Assembly (NCBI GenBank): GCA_014773175.1
Contig: VXCM01000915.1
Coordinates: forward strand, 1 to 64,000
Direction of reading: 5' to 3'
Source of the DNA: Lucifuga dentata
Taxonomy: Eukaryota; Chordata; Actinopteri; Ophidiiformes; Bythitidae
Length of the DNA: 64,000 bases
Shown here: in pieces, positions 48,649-60,597 of the stretch
How the letters are laid out: every line of letters begins with the position of its first letter
Numbering within the stretch: the stretch's first letter is position 1
The notes under the pieces: generated by a model
What the model was told of the DNA's origin: nothing
Databases searched by the model: none
The model's input: the letters and a program-made list of their open reading frames with translations, nothing else
Position numbers and translations under genes: made by a program

Positions 48649-50773
48649 GTGAGTCTCCACACCTCACTGCACAAAAATTACCTCAGGTAGGCTTATTGCC
48701 CTTTTTTTGGCCCATTTTTGTCGGGTTTCCCCCTGAAGTTTATCCAAAAAGCTGACAGGATTATGTATCCAAAGCTCCAGATCAAACTAAAATGTTTCTT
48801 CTGATGGCAGCAGTCTGTAACTGAGGGAGGATGGGCAGGGCATGGCTTACATCCCAGAGTCATAGCGGGGAGCTAGAGAACCGGCATGTCTTCCTATCCT
48901 CTCTCAGAGATCTCCGTTTGTCTCTCCCTATCACCGTCTGTCATGCCACAGAGCACTGTGGCCACACACTCTCCTCTCATACATCTTTCCATCTTGGCCA
49001 TGATGGTACAACCCATCCTCCTATACTCATCACCTCAGAAGGGAAACATGTCAACATTCTCTCTTCACACAGTGCTAAAAAGGCCCTACCTCCCCTGGGG
49101 GACCTTTGCTCTGCTCTGCTGATCGATCTACTGAACCTTCGCCTTCATTTATCTACCCATCCATACGTCTTCCTGTCTTTATGCCTCACCATTTATCTCT
49201 TGTCTTTACTTCCTCTCTGTATATCAACTGCTTACTGAGGATGTCTCAGTACTTTTTGTTGCTAATCAATGTGTTGTGTCATCTCAGCATATTAATAAAG
49301 GATATTAGTGGTTTTAATATAAGCTAGACATCCTGCACCCAGTCTGTAGTCATTATACACACTGAGCGGAATCCCTCTCACTGATGTAAATCTTTCACTT
49401 TGTATGTATGCTGCCTGCTTGAATTTTGCTTGCCCTTGCAGTTCTCTTCCTGCTGTTCCTTAGATTGCTCTTTCCTCTGCATTCAACCCCCACATGAGGT
49501 ATATCGATTGCTGCAGTGCACTAATTATCCTGCTTGGCTTTGGATGTCTCTGTGAACCACAGTCAGCCTCTGATCAACATGTCCGGATGTCTTGCATTTT
49601 TGTTCAAACAGGAAAGAAACTGTTCTAATAGCAGAATTAAGAGTTAGGTATATGCAGGAAGGTATGTTACAGTATGACATGTTGTTAAATGACTGCATTC
49701 ACTGGAATGAGCTCTTGGCTTGACTCATCGACGCCTATGTATGGGTCTGCATGTATGAATACACTACTTACATATGCATGCTTGCATTTCTGTGTATGTG
49801 TGAGTGTGCACAAGCAGTTGGGCAAAAGTACAGGTCGGTACATCCTGCCCTGCCACCATCTGTGCTCAGGCAGGCAACAGGCCACTTTACACACTCACCC
49901 TCCTCCATCCATACAGCCATTCCCATACTGCTCTGTTTTTGTTTCTTTCTTTTATTGCTTGTTTAGAATATGATGTCTTGAGTTCTAAGTGACAAATCTG
50001 TGTAATACGATGAATTACTAAAAGAAAACAATTGTCAATGTTTGCTGTGTTCCTATGGAGATACGTAGCCATAGGCACATGATGAAGGATTAGGTTTTTT
50101 TGTACTGAGGTCAAAATGTGTTTAAGTACTTGGTGGTATCATAGTATTCTAAGTTAATACCACAATTAATGTCTTTTTTTTTTATATATATTTAATCGTG
50201 TTTTAGCTTTTGTTTGCTTTTCTATTTGATACTTCCTGGTGTCCCACATAGAGTCCAACATAGACCACTGCAACAAATTTGACTTCCGCCAAGGAGGTTA
50301 TGTGAAGATGCTGAAGTGTTCACCGATTCAGATGAATGCTGACCTTTGGCTCAGTTGGTGTATTGACACTACTTTACAATTCCATGTCCATCCTCACACT
50401 CTGAATGTATTTCCATAATTAGAATCTCAGTTTGGTTTGTAATTGTCAGGCATAATGATAGTAGATAGGGAATCAATATGGAACTGTGGACCCAGTGTCA
50501 CCAGTGACCTTTATGTGTGCTCAGGAGCCTCAGCCAATGACATTTTATGCTCAGCGGTCCCTGTGGATAAGCAGTCAAATGGCTGTGTTTAAGTGATATA
50601 CACCTTTGTGTCTTTCTAAACGATGCCCAGCCTGGCAGAACATTGTGATGCGCTGAAGTAGTCTGCAGTGATGTTCAGTCTGAGTTGTACTTACACATAG
50701 TATGATGGAGCCAGAAAACACTACAAAAGGGTTATAGACACTATAGACAGTTTACACAAAGATGCAGACTTAG

Positions 50774-50853
50774 CAGATATAAATAATTCATATTTATATC
50801 CATATGAATTATTATATCTGCATGTTTTATAAATATCATATTTATAAAACATG
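50774..50853. repeat. two adjacent AT-rich palindromes
   Basis: The first hairpin has arms at 50774-50793 and 50802-50820 with one extra A in the left arm. The second is perfect: 16-base arms at 50821-50836 and 50838-50853 around a single C at 50837. The two abut without a gap. Confidence 0.88.
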
Positions 50854-51029
50854 GACTGGCTTTATCAGCCCTAATGAGCTGAAACATCTGTCTGCCTGGG
50901 GCATATTGTGACCTTACTTGCCCCCCTCCTGCCCAGTCCACTGGAGCACTAAGGCGTTTTGCTTGACCTCCTGTCCTCATTTTGGCACAGCCCCTTTCTC
51001 CTCACCTGCATGTGCTTCATTTTTTTCAG

Positions 51030-51124
51030 CTTTGGCTTCCTGGGAGAAGGCTTATTCCTAGTCATTGTACGAGTAGTCACACCCCAGCAGTACCATCTGC
51101 CAGCACCCCTCAGGACACCAGCCA
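51030..51124 (+). CDS. ccdc33: probable ccdc33 exon (3' end uncertain)
   Basis: The acceptor is CATTTTTTTCAG ending at 51029. In the frame demanded by the previous exon the sequence reads FGFLGEGLFLVIVRVVTPQQ, then YHLPAP. LVIVRVVTPQQYHL matches mammalian CCDC33 VVIARVVPNYKEFKV. The frame stays open to a TGA at 51259-51261, and residues up to there (MPAGIIPTVPTV) also faintly resemble the mammalian LPITPLSFPIPS. The true exon may therefore extend past the donor chosen here (CCAG|GTGCTG); another possible donor, CTGG|GTACGC, lies a few bases on. Confidence 0.55.
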
Positions 51125-51261
51125 GGTGCTGGGTACGCTCTCACCCCAGCTATGCCACAACAGCAATGCCTGCTGGGATTATCCCCACTGTGCCAACTGT
51201 TGATCGTCATGTCCTCTCATCTCTGCCCAGAGACTCTCTTATTAACCCAGGGACAAGCTGA

Positions 51262-54200
51262 GCATACAGATTCATTGTAGATAAAAGATGGATTCAGAGT
51301 CTGTTGTAATGTTTGATGAATCCACGTAATTTCCCAAAGCTAAAATGAGGATTTGTTGTGTTGCTGTGCTCCTCCTCTGGTTGCTACGGGTCTCCCAGGT
51401 TGTCTCCCTAAAGAGCAGCAGCTTTCTCTATGTTTACTGGAGCTGCTGCTCTGGTGCTGGAGAACTACTGCATACCCACTGCTAACAGAGTCAAAGTCAA
51501 ACTTGTAAAGAGAAAGAATGTGAATTTTAATTATGATTAAATTAACCATGTTTACAGACTTTTCTGAGTGCTACCCAAAATGCTGTTACCAGCTTAAAAT
51601 TAAAATTTGTTTTCCATTTCCCTTTCCCATTTCCTAGTTTTTAGTCAAAAAAAAAGTGTGATATTTGATATAAATATGTCATATGATGTTAATATGAATG
51701 TCCTCTGGCACTCTTCAGACCCCCCACTAACCAGTTCTCCAGCTGTCATCACTGCAGTGTATCTCATTTATTCAGAGGTAAGAGTTCTGTCAAAATGAGT
51801 GAAAAGACTGTGATATAGTTTTACCTGTGTGATTTTTGTTCTGTCAGAAATATTCAAATTTGAGTATCAAAATGGTAACTATCAGGGTCATTAAAGGCAT
51901 AACTCCTTAGCTATAATCTATGTACAGTGACTTACATTTTATTATACCAGATACTATTAACTTCAGTCATAAAGATTTATATTATCTTGAAAGGTGGTAA
52001 AACTGAAACTATTTTAATCTGAATGTATTGTGTTCCTGTTTTTCAGTAGTTCTCACTAGACAACAATGCATTCCACAAAAAAACTGGCAAAGAAATAATT
52101 CTCAAAATTTGAGATACTGTATTACAGCAAAATTCTATATGTCATTACAACTACATCCATAAGGTTTTCCTCTCAGCCTTTTGTATAAAGCTATCCAGCT
52201 GATGGTGGGGAAATATCCTTTACTACTCAGCTCAGTTACTAAAAAATATGTGCAGACGGTGTGACACATGCCTGGAGAGGGCACTAAACACATTTTATTG
52301 CTCTTTAATAATTGCTTTACAGCATTATTATCTTAATGGAGCCTTCTTTATGGGATTTGAGAGAATACGGTTTACTTGCTCTCAGGAGCAGAGAGGCAAT
52401 CTCAGATGTGATGTCGCCACCTGGTCTGCCTCTCCCCTGCTGTTTGACTCCTTTATGAAGCCTGATTCATTGGCAAGCTGCAGCTATATGATATTAATAG
52501 ATCTCTATACACCCAGTATGGCTCTCCTGTGTGCCATCCACTTCATTCTTATACGTAAGTACTATGTTTCTGGACAATGATTTTAAGAAGTATTCCCCAG
52601 ACTATCATATCAACATGATATTGCAAATGACTACACAAATTGTTGCTGTTTGGCTGTGTTCTGCATATTCTGATATGAAACTACAGAAAGTTAGGACTGT
52701 GCTTGGTATTACAGTCTAAACTTGGCCTTGTGCTCAAGGTTACAATGTGTAGCTGCACTCAGGGGGAATGCATACATAATGTATACAAAACAGCATCCGT
52801 CCCTAATTAGCAATAATAGGCAAGGATGCCCCCTGATTTCACCCTGATTTTAGTTTCATTTGCATAAATATAATGGGGCACAAGAGAGTGTAAACCCCAA
52901 CGTCTGTCCTCCCTTAGGGGCGGAGAGGTGTGACTGGATCTGGGCGCACAAGTGATAATTGTCAGCAAGCTGTTATTCTGAAGCTCAGACCAGGAACTGG
53001 ATAATGTGAAATGAACAAAGAAACTGCACCACCATGAACTTTGTGTTGGCTTTCAAAGGCAAGATAAAGCTCTTCCTACACTCAGCTAGATTTTTGAAAG
53101 TGTAATGATGAATGTGAGCACTAGTACAATTTGCTCAGTCATTTTAACTTTGATTGATGATTTCTCTCTGTATTCAATGAAGTGAATAAATGAAATGCGT
53201 ATTTTAGATGAACACAATTATTACATCAGATAAATGGCATTCCTGATGAAACCAGATTGAGATTAGACACCAGTAATTTATATCTCTGTAAAAATGCAAA
53301 AGGCTTTGATGGAAGACTCTTAACAGTTGTGTTACCTAGAGCACGAATCATAAAAATAAGGTTGAATAATGGTGGCGATTTGGGGAAGGGGGTTGTGGTT
53401 TGAGAGGCGGTGATACATTATTCACCAGGGCGGGGGCCTTAAGTGCCAAATTAATTTGTTTTTTCTTTCCAGTTGGACGGCAGAATAGATGGGCTCTGTC
53501 AGTCGTGCAGTAAAGTGCTGTGCATTCATTTAGACAAGTGTTATTGCTGCACTGGAGCAATACGGTTTTAGTGAAACAGGCCAGCCTGGTGGGTGGAAGC
53601 TGTGTAATTATCTCTGGTACCCATGATGGCAATGATTGCTAAAACAGCCAAGTGGTCCCAGAGCACAGCAGGTGTGACTGTCAGACTGCAGGTTGGTGGG
53701 CTTGTCACTGGATTTGCAAGTGAGCATTTGCATGGGCATTTGGATGTGCACGAACAGAACCTGTACTAAGTCTGTTCTTCAAATGTCTATAATGATATTG
53801 GTAATTTGATATATTATAGAATATGCTGTGTATTATATTTTGCATTGTGGTTAATTTAGTTAAGAAATCCATGTCTGCTAATGCACTAAATGCCTTATAT
53901 GACACAATGGTCTTATCCAAACACTTTCAGCCTCATATCTGGTATTAACCTCTTATATACCAGTTAAGTGACAGTATCATTAATTAGACATGGTCTACAT
54001 GACAATACAGATTGATGTATTTTCCTACTTAACTGTTTATTAATGTAGTTTTTCATATCTCTGTAATCTTTGAAATATTTTGAACAGATCAATGTCGACA
54101 GGAATGGTGTGGTGCCGTGTAAAACAGGCCAAACAGATGTTTCAGTTTTTTCTGCTTTGAAATTCCACCTTTTTTTCCTAAGCCACTCTGACAACGTGCG

Positions 54201-56486
54201 ATTGCAGAAACACAGACATCTGCTGCATTTCAAAAGAAGAGCTGAACAGCATATGAATACTAATGTTGCTGGACCATATTTATCTGTCTGACTTTCAAAT
54301 GAAGGAAATGCTCTGTTTGTTCTGTGCAGTACATAGGAAACTTTGAGAAATGCTAGCCTTTTGGCAGTGTGAGTCAGATAGTGGATATGGCAGATGTTTA
54401 CCAAGAGATATGGCTTACACTGATATTCAGACATGGACTGGCAGAGATATTCCAGTTGCTGATTTATTTTCTCATACTGAATTCCCATGTTGAGACAGTT
54501 TCAGTTCATGTTTACTGGCTCAAATGCTGTGGATTGATGCAGTAGTATAAGAAGCCTCTACCAAATAATAATTTTAAACAATAAACATCACAGATATACA
54601 AATACAGCTGCAATGTACCATTGACACAGGGACATAACAGGGTTCTTGTCCTCTCCATACTAATAGTATGTCTCAGTAGTGCAACGACTCGCCAATGTGA
54701 TGAAAATCCAAAAAAGGTTATTATTATTTTTTTAATCTGTTATGTTTTTCAGCCTGTCAGAGAGTCAGAAGAGGAGCTGTTCTTCTTTAAACTCTGATGT
54801 GATGGGGATGATACTCTGCAGGATGATACTTGCTTGGCTGACTAATGAGGTGGACTCAGTAGGAGCATGGGGTGGATTGAACGTCTTTGTCAGACAGGCC
54901 TGCAGTCCCCCTCTTTGCAGCTTGCTCCCAGGGGAGGCCTCAGAGACTGCCAAATTGAATCAAATACACATGGTGCCTCCCCCTTCACAGCTCGGCCCCT
55001 CCCCATATGAGGAGCAAAGCTAGGTGGAGAGCTGTGGCTTTGATGCTTTTGTTCTCCTCAGCACCTCGGACAGCACCAGGGGGCTTTGCTGCAACTAGTT
55101 GCCTGCTGTTGGATGGAGAGGCTCACTATTGCTGAAAGTCACTATCTCTGCAGCTGATGTCACTAAAGTCCTCTGCTGAATGTAAACATTGCTTTTTGTT
55201 TGGGCTCTACACCATAAAAGATTAGTCTTAGCTTTGGAAAGAACAAGCGACTCTTCTGTCTTTCAGGTTAAATTGCTCATTTGATCTGTATTTGGTAGAA
55301 CAGAAAGTAATGTCCCACCAGTAATATTCATGTGTCAGTGGGCAGGTGGCTCAGAGAAGTAGAACAAACAAATACAAAGATGAGAAAGACAGGAATGGGT
55401 GACCACGCATAGCTTAAAGCCCCCTATCCTTCTCGTCTCACTTCCTCTGTGACTGCCTGTCTCCTTCCACAAACACACCCAGACATGAACAACATGTTCT
55501 CAGTGCTTATGGCAGTCCAGCCCTCATTTCAGAGAGAAAAATTGGACTTCTGCTCCATAGAAAGCTTATTATATCAGTTCCAGAAGCCAGGATTCAATTG
55601 TGAGGTAGACCCTGAGACGCAGCCTCATCCTGCTGGCTGAGTTGATTTTTATGACTGGCAAATGTAGCATGTTTATTGATATGAACATACCTCATTTGTT
55701 CTAGGTGAAATTTTAAACTTTAATCTGGCTTGTTTATTTTAAATGGCATCAAATACAAGTGAGGATAATGGCATGTCTGCGTGGATTTTAATTCAGAAAT
55801 AAGTAATTTTTCTGTCATATTACAGTAACTTTGTGGACATGTTCTCTAGGTTCATGGTAAAAAAAAATTTAATTTGTTTGGACAGTTACTATATAAAGCT
55901 CTTTTCTTCTTGGAAAGTTCTTATTTGAATTTGGACAGATGTTACAAATCTAATATGCCATGTTACAATCTTAAACTTTGACCATCATGTGACTAATAAA
56001 TCTGTAAAACTAAATTGATATGAACAGGATTTCTAAATATTCTATAGTATTATTTCAGACTAATTTTTCAGGCACTAACTCAGTCTAAGTAATGCCGGAA
56101 AGCACTGTTGCAATGAACTTAGGTCAGATATGTCTAAAAGGCTAAAATGTAATTGTGGATTTGTCCAGGCGATGTGTATCCGCTCTTAATGATATTAGAT
56201 GGGAGTCTGGAGAATACCTTCCAGCACACAGCTCTCATTTTGATGATGATACAGGCTGTATCTCTCAGACTCTCATACCATGTGTGTGTCAGTTAAATGT
56301 GTTAAGTTGGGTGCTATCAGGTTTCATTTCAAGGTTATCAGGATTGCATGACCACCTCCTTTTGTAATCAGAGAACACGCTTTCTTAATCGTTTCATATA
56401 TTGTGCTGCCAGAATGTCATTACTGCATTAGTCAGTGATAATGCATTGTGTGGTATTATTATAACATTCACAATTTTAATTGATAG
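51262..56486. other. ccdc33 intronic sequence with weak exon candidates
   Basis: Candidates with both splice signals but no clear family match are: 51718-51776 (after CTCTTCAG, before GTAAGAG); a segment ending at the strong donor ATAC|GTAAGT near 52555; and about 55486-55602 (reading MNNMFSVLMAVQPSF). A strong acceptor at about 54751 opens only short frames. Some may be real ccdc33 exons, but I could not link them in phase. Confidence 0.3.
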
Positions 56487-56589
56487 TGGTGAGAGGCGCT
56501 GGAAGAAACAGAGAGGATCCTGATGGCCGAACCACCTCCTCCCTTCAGATGGACCAGGAGGACAGTGCCACGCCCTGCCTCCGCTCTCT
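56487..56589 (+). CDS. candidate exon 1 of a 3-exon chain, possibly ccdc33
   Basis: The acceptor is TAATTGATAG and the donor is CTCT|GTAAGT, a near-perfect match. The frame reads VRGAGRNREDPDGRTTSSLQ then MDQEDSATPCLRS, and ends with two bases of a codon. It joins the next candidate in frame. I do not recognise the protein; the hydrophilic composition would suit the linker or coiled-coil part of ccdc33. Confidence 0.42.
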
Positions 56590-56931
56590 GTAAGTGTCCA
56601 TGCTGTCCTTTTCCTTTAATTGTGTGCATCTCATCTCATGAACATTCAAGTTAAAATATTTCTGCTTATTACCAACAGCACAAGAAATTACGACAAATTT
56701 TGTACTATCTTTGCATTCAAGATCTTTATTGTTGTCAGATAATAAAAGTGGTTATGTGTTTGAAACTGCGCATTGATTGTAAATCTACATGGGCTTTCAA
56801 AAGTCTTTTGACTGAAACTGATCAATACTCACTCTCTGTGCAGATTTCAAATTCATCAGGGCTCCTTATATGCTATTGATTTTTGTGCAATGGCTACCCT
56901 GAAAAGAATCTGATTACTTTTTTCCCATCAG

Positions 56932-56965
56932 TCAGAACAAACAGAAGCCAGATAGCAGCAGTCAG
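56932..56965 (+). CDS. candidate 34-base micro-exon, possibly ccdc33
   Basis: The acceptor is TTTTTTCCCATCAG and the donor is TCAG|GTAGAT. One base completes a leucine codon from 56589 and 11 codons follow (QNKQKPDSSSQ), ending in phase 0. The in-phase join on both sides is the main support. Confidence 0.42.
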
Positions 56966-58081
56966 GTAGATCTGTACATTATTATTTCCACTTTGCCTTT
57001 TGTGTTGTATGATTGAAATGTTTAATTATTAGTATAAATGTTAAAGAAAAACAGAGATAAGGATAGGTACCATTGGTATCATTTTCTTTCCTTTGTTTTT
57101 AGGTGTTTTTTTGATTTATCTGCCATTACCTGTGTCGTCACTGCATAGAATCATAACTATCTGACATATCATATGTGATATTGACCACTTTAATACTTTC
57201 TAAATAACACTGACATTGCACATGACAATCACTCAGAATTCAGTTTTAAAGCATTTTTTTTTTAATTTAAAATTTTCTTTGTAAACATCATCAGCTTTGT
57301 AATGATTTCAGTATTAACAGTAACGTTGCGTGATATCTTTTATGTATTTTTTATTGACCCACGGTTCAGATGTAGCATAATGTATGCAGTCTTACTCCAG
57401 CAGAGCTGCAGTGTACAGTAATTTCCAAGCCCCCTCGCCGCTGGCAGTGTTGTGGCAGTGGAGTATTGCAGACAGAAGGATGGGAAGAATGGAGCAGGTA
57501 CTGAATAGTAATCACTATATCGACACTTTCCACATATTGCAGCTGTGCAGTTTAGACAGCAGTGTGACCATCCCGTTACAGGGACTGTCCCTCTGCTCAC
57601 ACACACACACAGAGGTTAGTGTAGGTCACTCAGCTGATGGGAGCTGCAATGGGACCACAGTGACATCTAGTGGTGTTGTGTTGCTTGTCATTGTGTGAGG
57701 CACGGCATGGACCTCACAGATTTAAATTTTTACCTCAAAATACTTCAAGGCCTTTCATAATTAAAATATATTGCTCAGTGAGGTCAAAGTCATTTCACGA
57801 TATATACATACATATATATGTTTTTTCAGTGATATATATAGAACAATAGGATGGCAAAGCTCTAGATTGTAACTAGCTCTTTTTAGTTGACTACAATAGC
57901 TTTTATTATTTATAAGATAAAATATTCTTTTTTCATAAATATGAGTTCAACTTTGTCTAGGTTCCTACTCTTATCAGAAATGTCTATAACATATTGTGAT
58001 CTTCCATGTCTGTGCTGTGTCTGTGCTGGCATGCAGACAAAAAAAAAAAAAAGATGTTTTTCTTTCCTTTAATTCCCACAG

Positions 58082-58168
58082 AAGACAGATAATGCAATCA
58101 ACAAGGCTAACAGACATTTGAATGCATTGCAGCTGTCTGGTACAAAGAAGTCTCCAGTTGAAGTGTAG
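58082..58168 (+). CDS. candidate terminal exon of the chain, possibly ccdc33
   Basis: The acceptor is TTAATTCCCACAG. In phase 0 after 56965 it reads KTDNAINKANRHLNALQLSG then TKKSPVEV, followed by TAG at 58166-58168. It is helix-prone and hydrophilic. An internal donor (GTCTG|GTACAA) could instead splice to exons further right. Mammalian CCDC33 has a longer coiled-coil C-terminus than this, so this would be a short isoform, a different gene or a false chain. Confidence 0.4.
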   Translation, partial: KTDNAINKANRHLNALQLSGTKKSPVEV

Positions 58169-60557
58169 GTTGAAACCGACGTGCTGACCTTGCAAGAAAA
58201 AAGCAGAAAGGCTGGCATGTATGGGGGAATTGTGAATGTGGGCGGTTCAGTCTGACTCTAAATACAAGAGTTGAGAGCTTTAGAGACCTTGAACATTGAG
58301 GGTCATCATAAGCCAGGGCTCTGAGGGCTGTTGTTTGAAAGGGCCCCAGGCACATGTTCATTTTTAACACTTGGAGTACAGCCAAGGTTTAGAACCAAAA
58401 AAACACACCACAATGAAAGCATTTTAATCAGTGTTTATAATATATAATGTGACAACAAAACAACAGAAAGACACATTCATGTTTTTCTAAAATTTCCAGT
58501 TTGACTTAGACGTATCCACTGGGAACTATACTGACAAAACCCTGTGTACAGTTCTCCACAATTCCACTTTTAAAAGACAGCCCTCTCATTAAGAAAGCTC
58601 TTATCAGGATTATTTACTGCCACTTCCTCAGTTGTGTTTACCTTGTTCTCCTGTTGTTCTCTGATAAGGGAGGAGCGGGGATGCAGGGAGCTCTTTGGCT
58701 CCTGTTTGCTGTGCAGGTTGGTTTGGGGTGCACTGTTTGAAGTGCCGTTCGGGGTCTGTATCTACACTCCACAGCTGGAGGAGACTGTGTAGAACAAATT
58801 TATAACCATTCTCACTATTCCCACCTCATCGTCAGCTATAAGCGTAACCCCACACTTGCCTCAGCATACTGATGTGCTGCTTCACAATGAAGCTGTCCTA
58901 ACACTGTGAGCTATTGTCTAGCTGTCTTGTATCAGCTCAGCTCCAGCTAATGGCCAATCATCCATCTATCTATGCAGGACTGTCTATCAAGAAACCCTGG
59001 TGAATAGCCCAGCATGCTCATTAAGGATCAGAGTATTGTCCGACACAAAAAGGGTTGAAGGGTTAACTACTTTGTTCCACATCCATATCTGATTTTAGAA
59101 ATGTAAATGATGCAAGCAGAGTGCACAGTATTCCATCAGCATCCCTCGCCTTTGCTCCTCCTAGTCAATATGAAGCTAATGTAAGTCTTTAACCCTCTGA
59201 TGGACCCCGAGCTAATGCCATTAATTCCACTCTACATGAGATAAATGGCCGTTTCCAAGGTTGCATAGAAGCATGACTGCTGAATGCATAACAAAAAGCA
59301 GTATAGATAGCCATCTTCTCCAGAGTAATGTACACACTGGAAGGGGAACAATTTATGTTGTCATCATTTGGTCCATTGACCTTTTTTTTATGGCATTTGA
59401 TCTACTGACCTATTCTCTCACACAGAGAATCAAGATGCGGGTCAGTGGCTGTTTGTGCTTTACAGCTACAGCCTTACTGGAGAAACCCATCCCATAACAC
59501 GGACTGGGATAGAAGTTGCTCTGTAATCACATCAGCTGAGTGTCTGACCTCAGACCTGTGTTTTGGTAAGGAGTGGGTGCACCACTTGTCTGCCCTCTGA
59601 TTTAAATTCAATCCCAGTGACAGTCCTGCCAAAATAGGAATGATGTATTGCACCACAGGCACGCCTACCACTCGCTCATCAATCTTCATGCCCTTTTCAC
59701 AGGCTTCGACTTGGTGTGGTGTGATCTCAATTCTAAGCCTAGATATCCAATTAATTTGGATGTTTGTTTTTGTTGGGCAGTCATCACTTTATCTACTGAC
59801 AGGAAACATAACAATGTATGATTTTCAGTGACATGTCCCGCTTTGCTTTACAATAATCTTTGAAAAATATGTTGAAAAGTTTGTTGTTACAACTAATATT
59901 ACACGATGAGTTTCATACACATATCTCCACATCTTTCCCTTCTAGGTGTCCCAGTTTGGATACAGGCAACATTGGTGTTTTCATGTTTCTTTGAACTATT
60001 CGACAACCAGCTGGCGTCTTTAAATGTCAACCAATGTGTTAGTCATTAAGCTTGGGTTGTATAGCATTTTGGAAAGGTCACATCAAGCCGATGGGGAAAG
60101 GCAGTCACTGATCTTGCTGTGCTATGGCTGACTTTGGCCTGGAAACCAGACAAAGCTTTTAGGCTGGGTTTAGATTGCTTCATTGTCCCTGGAGGCTCAT
60201 TCATACTTCCCATGCATGTTTTATTAGGATTAGAATATCTGCTAGATAAACAGAGGTTATAAAGTAAACATTAGAAAGTCTGCAACCCTCATGTTAGAGG
60301 CATGGCTTGCTGTTTTGAACAAATTTAAAAAGCTCTGTTGAGACACCTAGGTTGCATGTCACAGGTAATGCTAACAGGGTGCTTTTCAATATTTTGTCAG
60401 TTTCTCCAACAGTAATACACCAATCTCAATGAAAAACAAATCAGGTATATTCATTCCATGATCATTTTGATTCAGTTGCATGTAAACAGTTTTTTACCGA
60501 TCTTAGTTATGGAGTTAAAGAGATACAGATCCAGTAAAAAAAAAAAAAAAAAAAANA

Positions 60558-60597
<40 letters not shown>

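Noticed and set aside
48578..48688. Alternative frame of the 48.6 kb exon extending to CCTCAG|GTAGGC
   Set aside because: It would need a phase that neither the preceding exon (phase 0) nor the following exon provides.
48831..49238. 135-codon + strand frame
   Set aside because: Low-complexity Ser/Leu/His content, no splice-supported boundaries and no family match; probably a chance frame in an intron.
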